Of a stretch of 64,000 nt of DNA, positions 28,036 to 37,159 are shown piece after piece. The notes beneath the pieces are model-generated. The model had not been told where the DNA came from. It ran no database searches and saw nothing but the letters and a program-made list of their open reading frames with translations. The stretch is from Ustilago trichophora (Eukaryota > Basidiomycota > Ustilaginomycetes > Ustilaginales > Ustilaginaceae), in assembly GCA_900323505.1 (NCBI GenBank), contig OOIN01000004.1:1426001-1490000 (forward strand), given 5' to 3'. Numbering within the stretch: position 1 is the stretch's first letter; each line of letters opens with the position of its first letter. Made by a program: the position numbers and the translations under genes.

Positions 28036-30031
28036 ATGTCCTTTCGATTGCTCTTTCACAGCACCAGTAGAGGCAAGCACGAGCACGTTAGAACGTGAGC
28101 CTCTGGCCACTTACAAGGGTCTAACTTTTGCAGAGACACTTGAGGACCTCAGCAGCCGATTTATCGTCAACCTTCCGTCCGACGAGCTGTCGAGCATCGA
28201 GCGCATCTGCTTTCAGGTCGAGCAAGCTCACTGGTTTTACGAGGATTTCCTCCGACCGCTCAACTCATCCCTGCCATCTCTTGGTCTTCGGCGATTTTCT
28301 TCCTATCTACTGCACACCGCTTCGATGATTGTACCCCTCATCCAACGGTACATCACCGGTGGCAGCGGTCAGCAAGATCTCGAAGCTGCTTTCGACGAAT
28401 TTCTCAAGTACAAGACCCGCGTGCCTGTCTGCGGAGCGATCTTGCTGGCCGAGGACTGGAACAAGTGTCTCTTGGTCAAGGGCTGGAAGTCATCAGCTGC
28501 ATGGGGCTTTCCCAAGGGCAAGATCAATCAGAACGAGCCCGAGCGCGATTGCGCAATCCGTGAGGTTCTCGAGGAAACCGGTTACGACTGCAGCTCGCTG
28601 CTGCCCGAGGACAGCAAAGACTACCTCGATCTGACGATGCGAGAGCAGCGCATTCGTCTGTACATTGTCCCTGGCGTCAAGGAAAGCACCAAGTTTGAAA
28701 CTTTGACCCGCAAGGAGATATCCAAGATCGCTTGGTTCAAGTTGAGCGACCTGCCTACATGGAAGAAGTCCAAGGACCCACCTGCTGGTATGGGCGGAAA
28801 GTTCTACCTCATTTCGCCGTTTATCGGACGCTTGAAGCAGTGGATCCACACCAACAAGGCATCACATAAACACCGCCCAGCGGGCAAGGCAGAGCCTTTC
28901 ATTGATCCTAGTCTCGGCGCATCCTCTCAGACGCCTTCCACAGCCAAGGCGCCGACGACTGCAGCCGTGCCATCCTTTGTTGACACGACATCGCTCTTCC
29001 CATCCTTCTCTGGTGAGGACAAGACATCACAAAACAAATCCGCGCCATTGCCCGCCCCGCCGACCAGTGATAAGCTCAAGGCGTTGCTTGGCTTGTCGTC
29101 GCCGACGCCAGAACCCGCCCGTACGCAAGGTGGACAAGCAGCTGCAGCTACTCTGGACCAGATGTTCCCTGGCGTCGGCGCCAAGATGATTCAAGCTTCT
29201 GGTGACGAACGCGGACAGCAGCTTCTCACGCTTTTGATGAATTCAAATGCGGCACCGCAAGGTCAGTCAGGGGGACAGTCCGAACTTGGCGAGACTCAGG
29301 ACCGCGCTGCAACCTTGCTTGCAGCTCTCAACCGTCCTGGACCTTCAGGTGATGCAAGCTCCGCGCCTCCGGCTGTCAACGCAAATCCGCTTCTCAGCAT
29401 GCTCAACGATCCGTCTCGAAGCCAATCGCCCCTGCCTGCCCCTCGCCCGCAAAAGTCTGGGCAGGCACAGAAGCTGCTGCAGATGCTCAGCACGGGGATG
29501 GGCCACGATCGAAGCATGTCTCAGAGCAGCTTTGCCTCGTTCGATGGTAGCAGCCCGGCGCCTTCGTATGGCGGTTCGCATCCGGATGGACTTGCTGCAA
29601 GCGAGCCACAGGCAGATGCGCTCCTGAAGATGCTGCAGCCCTCATCGCCTCCCAGCGGGCAAGCATCGCGGTCTCCTCCGTTACAGACAGCTCCTAAGAA
29701 CGACCTATTGTCCATCTTGACCGCTGGCTTGCCATCCTCGGGACAGAATCACGCCAGCCAGGGCCCTCAATCTCGGCCCAACCAGAGCTATGATCATCCG
29801 ATGGCGGGCGGCTTCCACCCAAACGCTCCATTTGCGTTCCCGCCGCCTCCACCGCACATGATGCCCGGCGGCATGATGCCTCCTGGTGGTGCAGGGCTGC
29901 ACCCTTTCCACATGGGTTCAATGCCGTCATCCGGATCAGGAGGAGGCCATCCTCAGGGCCCGCCTAGTGGTTGGACTTACATGCCGCCTCAGCCTAACTT
30001 TGCACCTTACTCCACTGGACCTCCCTCTTAG
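28036..30031 (+). CDS. DCP2: mRNA-decapping enzyme DCP2 (Nudix hydrolase)
   Basis: About 644 residues in two exons. Exon 2 is 28134-30031; exon 1 starts at ATG 28036 and ends at 28072 (GC-AG intron) or 28066 (GT-AG intron). Both keep frame and differ by two residues. The acceptor is well supported (CTAAC branch, TTTTGCAG). DCP2 removes the m7G cap from mRNA in P-bodies. The helical box A begins LEDLSSRFIVNLPSDELSSI, then QVEQAHWFYEDFLRP. The Nudix box matches G-x5-E-x7-REVxEETG at about 141-163. Box B contains PFIGRLKQWI. The C-terminal 380 residues are disordered, with seven LLxxL-type leucine motifs and a Pro/Gly/Met-rich end. Such motifs bind Edc3 in fission yeast Dcp2; that role here is inferred. 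Confidence 0.93.
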
Positions 30032-30767
30032 TGCCCGAGCGTCGCTCTTTCCGCCTCTCGTTTCCGCCACGACTCAGCAAGGCGATTTCGTAAAAATACT
30101 GATTTCAACCTCTTCCTTACTGATTGGACCTCGATGATCATGTCACACTTCTGTAGGCGCTGGAACTTGGGGCTGGTGAACCCTCTCTCGTTGCTTTTTT
30201 CAAGTAGCCGTAGTCACAATTTGGGTTGCGGCCTTCGCGCAACCGACGGCGCTCCTCAGCCCTAAACAGACTCGGAATTTCTATCGATCCATCAAACAGG
30301 CACCTTGTCGACCAAGAGTGAACAGTCAGTGTGTTCTTCGGTGGCTGGTGGCTACAAATGATCGCTGGCGTGTGCGACAGGCAGAGATTACATTGTTGTG
30401 TGTGAAAGGTCGTGCTGGTTGCCCAAACTTGAGTTCTTGGCTCTGACATTGCTGACTCTTGGCTCGGTGCCAAGCTCTCCAAAATAGCCAAAATTTAAAG
30501 TTGTGATTTTGGACGAAGCGCCGATTTCCCTCCACTTGAGAGCGACCAAGGCTTTCTTTGATTTCGGCTTCCATGAAATCGAATGCGGACTAGAACGTGT
30601 ACGCACGCATGCGAGCCTCCCGGTGCCTAGACCGTGAATGTGCCGCTCAGTCTAAAGATTCCGATACAGCCTGGCAATATCGCACACCTTTCATCTTTCA
30701 ACCGCACACCATACCATAGACTCACATCTAGATAGATTGCAGACGCTGGAGCGACGGTCACTTCAAC
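30032..30767. other. Intergenic region
   Basis: 736 bp between DCP2 and the exopolyphosphatase gene. No gene is supported; open frames are short. Confidence 0.6.
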
Positions 30768-32285
30768 ATGGTATCGTTTGTTTCCACGATAAAGCGGGCT
30801 AGGACGGCGGTGTTGGTATTTGGGGGTTTGGCTTCGATGCTGGCAAACACTCTCGCAGTACCAAAGACGAGCGAGGCGGTCTTTGCCGTTCACGATCGTG
30901 TCGAGCAGACCTCTTTCGCTCTAGGCAAGCCTGTTGAAGCGCATCATGTTGTATACTCTTCAGCGGCCTACAACGCTACATCCATCGCGTTTGCATCTGG
31001 TGCTGCTCGACCAGCCGACTACTGGACTTTGGAAGAAGGCGTCGGTCACTTTTCCGAATGGTCGAAAGCAACCAAGCTCGCCTTTCTCTCTGACTGGGTC
31101 GCAGGTAAGGCAGACGAATGGACCATCGTCATGGGCAATGAAGGTGGCGATCTCGACTCGATGACGGCTGCCCTCACCTGGGCGTACCACCTCTCGCACT
31201 CTACCCTCCATCACCCTCAGCCCAGGAAGGCGGTTGCGTTGCTACAGACGCCGCTCGACGCGCTTGACCTGCGACCGGAGAACAAGGTCGCTCTCGACAA
31301 CTCAAAGATGAGCTCGGGTCACCGCGATCTGCTGACCATTGATGAGCTGCCAGCACATCCCAAGGAGATCGCAAAGAAGATTGGCGGCATCGTTCTTGTC
31401 GACCACCCTTTGCCTCTGAGCGTGTGGAACGATGCAAAGATTCTCGGTATCATCGACCATCACGCGGACCGCGGTGTTGCACCGCACGCAAACCCAAGGA
31501 TCTTTGAGCAGGTCGCTAGCTGCACAACCCTTGTAGCACGTCAGATGCTCAACGAGCTCGAAGCGATCCCTAGCCCTCCCGGAGAATACCATATGCCGCA
31601 TGAACTGCTCGAGCTGATCCTCGACGCCATTGCCATCGACTCTGATGGGCTGAATCCGAAGAAGTCTAGCCCTTCCGACTCTGCTGTTTCTAAGCGCGTA
31701 CTTGAGCGCAGCAATTGGCGCAACGAGTCGCTCCCCGAAGTCATGGACCGTCTCGACAAAGAGCTGGGCAAAGCCAAGAAGGATCTCTCCCATCTGTCTA
31801 TTCGCGACCTTCTCCGCCGTGACTGGAAAGGCGACGTCGTACGTACGTTTGACCCGGATACCCCTGACATCCATCTCGGCTTCGCCTCGACACCCGTCTC
31901 CCTCGATGATCAAATCAAACGAACACGCGGAAACAGCATCAAAGCCTGGTTTAAGGTCGAGCGTCGCTGGACCGCCGAAATCAAAGCGGACGTCAGTCTG
32001 TGCCTCAACAAGTACAAGAATCAAGACGGCAAAAAGGTGCGCGAAATCGTCCTCACAGTACGTCACGATCATCGTATCAACAAGGCTCAGGCCGACAACT
32101 TGTTCAAGACCATCGGTAAGGCTCTAGAGGAGAGTTTTGAGTTGAAGCCCCACCCAAAGATGAAAAAGTATCAAGGAGGGGTCAAGGGGAGGCAGATGGT
32201 CTGGATTCATGGAAGAAAAGATGCCGGAAGGAAAATTGTTAGGCCTATCGTTGAGGAAGCGGTGAAGGGATGGAAGTCGCCCTGA
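30768..32285 (+). CDS. PPX1: Exopolyphosphatase (DHH family, PPX1-like) with hydrophobic N-terminus
   Basis: 505 residues. The enzyme family removes phosphate from the ends of inorganic polyphosphate. DHH-family motifs are present: GNEGGDLDSMTAALTWAY (like the yeast Ppx1 'GNESxDxDS' segment), LVDH and IIDHHAD. The C-terminal DHHA2-type part includes AIAIDSDGLNPKK. Unlike cytosolic yeast Ppx1, the N-terminus has basic residues followed by a hydrophobic core (TAVLVFGGLASMLANTLA), which looks like a signal peptide, signal anchor or mitochondrial leader. The ATG at 30768 is the only good start: the catalytic domain begins around residue 60. The substrate could also be another phosphoanhydride, since this family includes pyrophosphatases. 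Confidence 0.87.
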   Translation: MVSFVSTIKRARTAVLVFGGLASMLANTLAVPKTSEAVFAVHDRVEQTSFALGKPVEAHHVVYSSAAYNATSIAFASGAARPADYWTLEEGVGHFSEWSKATKLAFLSDWVAGKADEWTIVMGNEGGDLDSMTAALTWAYHLSHSTLHHPQPRKAVALLQTPLDALDLRPENKVALDNSKMSSGHRDLLTIDELPAHPKEIAKKIGGIVLVDHPLPLSVWNDAKILGIIDHHADRGVAPHANPRIFEQVASCTTLVARQMLNELEAIPSPPGEYHMPHELLELILDAIAIDSDGLNPKKSSPSDSAVSKRVLERSNWRNESLPEVMDRLDKELGKAKKDLSHLSIRDLLRRDWKGDVVRTFDPDTPDIHLGFASTPVSLDDQIKRTRGNSIKAWFKVERRWTAEIKADVSLCLNKYKNQDGKKVREIVLTVRHDHRINKAQADNLFKTIGKALEESFELKPHPKMKKYQGGVKGRQMVWIHGRKDAGRKIVRPIVEEAVKGWKSP

Positions 32286-32471
32286 CACCACTGGAAGATT
32301 ACATTCAGAAGTTGGATCTTTCATGCTCTGTCGTTGTAATGCTTTGTTGTTCACGGATTGCTTGTTGTGAATCGGAGATGCTTGCATGTATTACATTGTG
32401 TTCCATGAGTCGAGTGCGTGCTGTATGCTGGTCATAAAGATGTGCGTATGAGATCATCGGTGTTGTTGGAA
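32286..32471. other. Convergent 3' region
   Basis: 186 bp between the facing stops of the exopolyphosphatase and the TVP38-like gene. Confidence 0.5.
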
Positions 32472-34937
32472 TCACAACCAAGCGTTGCGAATACTACTGT
32501 TGCGACTGACGCTCCCTCCCGCTGTCAATGTGGTATCGTGGGGCTCCCTGCTGTGCAGCGCAATCGTCTCTATCGGAAGCATCTTGCCCTCGCCACTTGC
32601 ATACAGTGTAGAGGAGCGCCTCGATCCTGGTCTATCAGCCTCTTCATCATCCCCCACCTCGTCCTCCACATCTGCCCCGTCCACGGGCTGGTACCCCTCT
32701 GCTTGTGCCTGCTGTCTCTGCCTGCGCTTCAAATATCGACTCAGCAGCATCGGCAGCAGACTGGCCATACTGAGCAAGATGAGTTTAACGATCATCTCCC
32801 TATTCCAAATGCGATCGACGATCGCACGCATTCCTCCACCTGCACTGCTCTTCGCCTTGTCCTTCAATCCAGAGACCGTCATTCCATCATCAACGGGGAA
32901 AGCTTCCACGATTTCCTGCAGCAGATCACCCACTTGACATGTGACGAAATTCCACGGAATGGAACCGACTGCCAGAGTGCCAAAGTAGGGTGCGAGCGGA
33001 ACTCCTAGCACTCCACAGGCAATGTTCATCAGTCCATACGGTACGATGGGCAGCACTCGGAGGACCAAGAGGTACGTCCAGACGTTCCCGTTCGACCCAC
33101 CGTTCGAGTTGGATATCATGACGCTACGGCCCGATGCACGGGCCCTACCTGGCGATAGAGCGCGTCGCATGGCATCCAACGGCTTGGCCAAGCCCGGTAG
33201 CGAAGTGATCAACGGCGCAAGTGGGGCCGATAGCAAATAGCAAAACACTCCGCCAACGGCTGTGAGGATTGAAGTGTACAACGTGCCCGAATATGTCCCG
33301 TACATAGCGCCAAAGACGACGTTCATGATAAGACTGCCGGGCACCGTGAATGACTGCTTCCAGGTGAAAAAGGTGCCCAGCACGACCAAGGTGTGCACAA
33401 ACGCCTTGTTGCTGCTCTGCGAGTAGAGCTTGAGGCTCATGGCGAGCTCCTTGATCTCGGCAAGGGTGAGGCTGGTGATGTGCTTCGGGAGAGTGAGTGG
33501 CAGGGTAGAGAGCATGAAGACAATGCAGCAAGTGGAGGCGGCAAAGATGGTGAAAAGAAACGCGAGGCGGGGCAGGTGAGGCCGTAGATTGGGCATCGAG
33601 AGTCGCCATGAGCTGAGGTTGATCTGGATGCGCGGCAGAAGGGCCAAAAGCGTCTTGCCCGCACTTTCGATGCGGTAAGTGTCGACGTCAAACATGTTGT
33701 AGGTGCGCCAAGACGATGGCGGCGCTTCGGAGGAAGAGGTCATGGTCGACGAAGTGGGCGTAGTCGAACGGCTGCTGGGTGCTGCTCCCGAAACGAGATG
33801 CGAGGGAAGGATTCCCTGGTATGCGCTAGTAGTGGTGAGGGTCGAGTTGGGTCGCGTTGGTGGTGAAAAGGCTCGAGTGCTTGCGACCGGCGAAGTGACG
33901 TTTGAAGTCGTCAGGGGCGGCGTAAATGGCCACTGCGATGACCCCGGTGGAGTGATGCGATTGCGCTCATCCGAGTCGGCCTGTGCAGCATCGGCTGCTG
34001 CTTGCGCTGCGCTCCACTGATGCTTAGGAGGGCCGTGGTGCTTGATTGCCTGTTTGGGTACAAACTGCTGGCGGAATGCGTTTACATACTGTTGATACTC
34101 GGTCTGCTCGTCAAGATCGCTCGTCGGTGTCAGCGGTGGGCTGTCATCGTTGAGACCCATCAATCCGTTGGGTGCAGCAGGTCTCGCGGACGGCATGACG
34201 AGCGGCTGTGGTCGCATGGGCAGCTGGTGCGCCGCATCATCCTTGAATGCGGGCTCTTCTCCTTGCGGTGTGTTGGGTGTATTTCCCGAATTGGCTGCAG
34301 AGTTGTTGGCCGAGAACGAAGAGAAGAAGGAGCGCAGTGTCGCGAGTCGTGGCCTGCGAAAAGTATTCAAGGGTGCAGTCTTCTTCTTTTGCGAGTCGGA
34401 GGAGTCGGATGCGTCGGAAGCAGTGCTTACGGAGCGCGGGCGTGCTGATGAGGGTCCTGCTGACCTCTCTGCCTCCGAGATGAGCTGCAGGCCCTGTCCT
34501 AGGCTGGACATGGTCCTGTCGCGCTCGACGTCTGCTCTGCGCCATTGCGAGGTGCTGGCGGAAAGCGTAAAGTCCGGCGTACCTGGTCCGCGATCAGGAC
34601 CGTTCTCGAGCTCGACTCGGAGAGGGGAGAGAGTGGATCTTGCAAACTGCGAGACGGGCACAGCATTGGAAGAAACGGAGCGAGTACGAGCGCGACTGGC
34701 GCGGCCTTTGCGTGCAGAAGAGGAGCTGGCTGCTGCGGACTGCCCGTCGAACTCTGCTGACGGTGGGGGCATCATATCGTGTTGCGAGCTGGATGCATCA
34801 TTGTGTTGCTGATCCGCCTCAAGTGCGGATGCTTTTGTCAAGGGTGTTCGTTCGGGTCGCTGGGCGCAAGGGTGATCCGTCATGGCCCGCACCAGCCGAG
34901 GAGGCGAGGCCGGAGCAGAGCTCGATGAGCCTTGCAT
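32472..34937 (-). CDS. TVP38: TVP38/TMEM64-family (VTT/SNARE-associated) Golgi membrane protein
   Basis: 821 residues from the ATG at 34937; 13 more codons upstream are open only from a TTG. Residues 1-440 are low-complexity, Ser/Pro-rich and presumably cytosolic. A membrane span follows at about 455-480 (FTIFAASTCCIVFMLSTL). The VTT domain (about 500-671) contains the family motifs FTWKQSFTVPGSLIMNVVFGAMYG and LRVLPIVPYGLMNIACGVLGV. One more span is near 735. The tail is acidic. VTT proteins act in lipid scrambling or membrane traffic at Golgi/ER membranes. The N-terminal extension is much longer than yeast Tvp38 (about 340 residues); such extensions may carry regulatory phosphorylation sites (inference). 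Confidence 0.88.
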   Translation of the reverse strand: MQGSSSSAPASPPRLVRAMTDHPCAQRPERTPLTKASALEADQQHNDASSSQHDMMPPPSAEFDGQSAAASSSSARKGRASRARTRSVSSNAVPVSQFARSTLSPLRVELENGPDRGPGTPDFTLSASTSQWRRADVERDRTMSSLGQGLQLISEAERSAGPSSARPRSVSTASDASDSSDSQKKKTAPLNTFRRPRLATLRSFFSSFSANNSAANSGNTPNTPQGEEPAFKDDAAHQLPMRPQPLVMPSARPAAPNGLMGLNDDSPPLTPTSDLDEQTEYQQYVNAFRQQFVPKQAIKHHGPPKHQWSAAQAAADAAQADSDERNRITPPGSSQWPFTPPLTTSNVTSPVASTRAFSPPTRPNSTLTTTSAYQGILPSHLVSGAAPSSRSTTPTSSTMTSSSEAPPSSWRTYNMFDVDTYRIESAGKTLLALLPRIQINLSSWRLSMPNLRPHLPRLAFLFTIFAASTCCIVFMLSTLPLTLPKHITSLTLAEIKELAMSLKLYSQSSNKAFVHTLVVLGTFFTWKQSFTVPGSLIMNVVFGAMYGTYSGTLYTSILTAVGGVFCYLLSAPLAPLITSLPGLAKPLDAMRRALSPGRARASGRSVMISNSNGGSNGNVWTYLLVLRVLPIVPYGLMNIACGVLGVPLAPYFGTLAVGSIPWNFVTCQVGDLLQEIVEAFPVDDGMTVSGLKDKAKSSAGGGMRAIVDRIWNREMIVKLILLSMASLLPMLLSRYLKRRQRQQAQAEGYQPVDGADVEDEVGDDEEADRPGSRRSSTLYASGEGKMLPIETIALHSREPHDTTLTAGGSVSRNSSIRNAWL

Positions 34938-35212
34938 TTTCAAGTGTGCCGAATCGTATTGGAGTAAGAGCCGCAAGAAGCAAGGAAGGGTGCACCGAGA
35001 GGTCTAGGCGCTTCCACGTCCTCGATGGTCGACCAGCCGGCACGACGGAAGGAGATGAATGCGGGTTGCGGGCGACTGATTACAGCCTCTTATTGCCTCA
35101 TGGTCGTTCTATGCGCTTTCTATATGGGGTCGAGTTGAGCGACGGTGAGGATGGAGGTGGAGAGCAAAAGAACCATGTGAATGTCAGCAAGCGATTGCCA
35201 GGGTCACCTTGC

Positions 35213-35380
35213 GAATACAAAATTGTCAAGACACTTGCGAACGGAGCTCAGCTGCACATCCGACGCTCAACAGACACTCAGTCATGAGAGAGACTGGACT
35301 ACTGTACTGTACAGTACAGTGGCAGCGTGTAATACAAAATTGCCGTGTCACAATTTTTCCAGTACAGTATAAAATTGCCC
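35213..35380. repeat. Cluster of AATACAAAATTG-type direct repeats and hairpin
   Basis: AATACAAAATTG at 35213-35224 and 35331-35342, and a variant TATAAAATTGCC near 35369-35380. AAAATTG (35336-35342) can pair with CAATTTT (35351-35357) around an 8 nt loop. Confidence 0.7.
35301..35320. repeat. Perfect 20 bp palindrome
   Basis: ACTGTACTGT followed directly by its reverse complement ACAGTACAGT. It contains overlapping GTACTGTAC and GTACAGTAC units. Confidence 0.95.
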
Positions 35381-36184
35381 GGAGGACCAATTCCGGTAGA
35401 ATCTCGAGTCAAGGGAGGCACGCGCTCTCCCAGATCCACGCATGTCGGACTCTACAACCTTACTCAACAACCACACACATTCTACTGTACTGTACTCCAC
35501 AGTATGCGCATCACTAGCTGTTTGTCTCTCCGACTTAAATCCCCGAGGCTCCTTCATGAACTCTAATCCCTTGTCTGTCCAGCGTGACTTGCGTTTTCGG
35601 TGTGAAGAATGAGAGTCGAAAAGCGGCGTTTTCAAAGTATGGACAGGGCCGGTGATTGCTCATCGGGGACCAGCTTCTGAGCCCGTGATTGTCATGTCGT
35701 AACCCGCGCTGACTATCGCAATGCGTGGACAAGGGAGAGAGAGGCGTGCTGTGTGACGTGACAGAATTGACCAGTGCGGACTTGGAAAATCGTTGAATTC
35801 GTCCGTGGAGATAGATCTTGCAAATCGCCGATTCGCTCTTACTTTCTTTGCTGGAGCTCGATCCCGATGAAGAATTCAACGTTTGAATGTTACAAAGCGA
35901 CGGTTTACTGTACATTCTTCTCAGAATTCTCAGAAGCACGAAAGAATCGGCTCGGCTTGGACAGTTGGATGCTTACAGTACACCCGAACACATTTACAAG
36001 CGGAGCCTTACGAGAGTATATTCATGCTACCGTCGTGGTCGTGATACGTTTGTGTTGCTGGTCAACAGCATAACCATTCTTCGAGCCTGGTGAACCGAGA
36101 GCTGTATGGCGGTTGGAACGGATAGAGGAAGAAACGGCTCCGCATATTCCGCGCAATCGAATCAAATCTACGTGGAGCACGCAT

Positions 36185-36220
36185 TGCCGTTTATGGTAGT
36201 GAAGCCTGCCGTTTATGGTA
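36185..36220. repeat. 14 bp direct repeat
   Basis: TGCCGTTTATGGTA at 36185-36198 and 36207-36220, separated by 8 bp. Confidence 0.9.
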
Positions 36221-37159
36221 ACTGACGGGTGGCCAACATGGCAGCAATGTAATGTGACCTCCCCTCTTCGTCCTCTCTTCGGCCGTGCTAGAGGGTTTGA
36301 CGGCTTCTTCCTCTTCGTCCCACGATACTTAAAGCCAGGCCATTACAGTAAAGATTCGATGAAACCCCACACTCCTTCCATGACCAGTTCACATTGCTGA
36401 CCGCTTCCGAAGCTGCGACCAGTGATAAGTAGCCATTTCGACGCTGAAATACCTTTCTGATTCAAGATCGTAAGTTTCAAGCTTGAACCTGTCATGGTCG
36501 ACCGAACAATTGCAATCGAACTAGCAGGTCCTATCTCTGGCCTGTGAGCGATCCCAAGAAGCGAATTCAAGCGGCCGGTCAATCAATGGAGTTGGATAGC
36601 TGCCAATGCGGGACGGCAAGATCCATTTGGCTTGTGATTGGAGCGACGGCTACGTTGCACGTTGAACTCACCTTTTGCCTCTCTCCTCACTTTTGTTTGT
36701 CTTCGCCTTCCCAACGGCCTTGCTGTCGATTCGCACCTGGTGCTTGTGCCAAAAAAAAAAAAAAAGGTGTCAAAACCGGAAAAGTGCACGAAACTCTCTC
36801 ACGCAAAGCGGGAGTTCAACGCCAACAGACCAAGAAAAACGAAAAAAGGGTCTGTCTCGACTAACTGATCCCGTGCTCTAATTCGCCACACACGCGTTCC
36901 GATTAGGTACGATCCAACTCTAGCTCTCCGCTTTTGCCTTGTGTCAAATTTCTTCGCCCTCCATTCTCGCATAATTTTGGCCTTTCTTCCAAAAGATCCA
37001 GCTTGCTCTCTGCAGCTGACTCGATTTCACCTTTCTTGTGCGCACCAGCCAGACTACCGCATTCCCTAGCACTTTCACCGTTGCATTACCCATTCACACG
37101 GCTCGTCCGGCGAACCCACCAACCCTCTTCTTCGCCACCACCATCTACCACTGTCTTCC

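Larger units (their letters stand above)
34938..37159. other. 2.2 kb divergent promoter region rich in short repeats
   Basis: Lies between the TVP38-like (-) and SHMT (+) genes. It holds a perfect 20 bp palindrome, several GTACAGTAC/GTACTGTAC sites, repeated AATACAAAATTG, a 14 bp direct repeat (36185-36220) and an A run near 36751. The last 200 bp are CT-rich leader sequence of SHMT. No coding signal. Confidence 0.6.
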
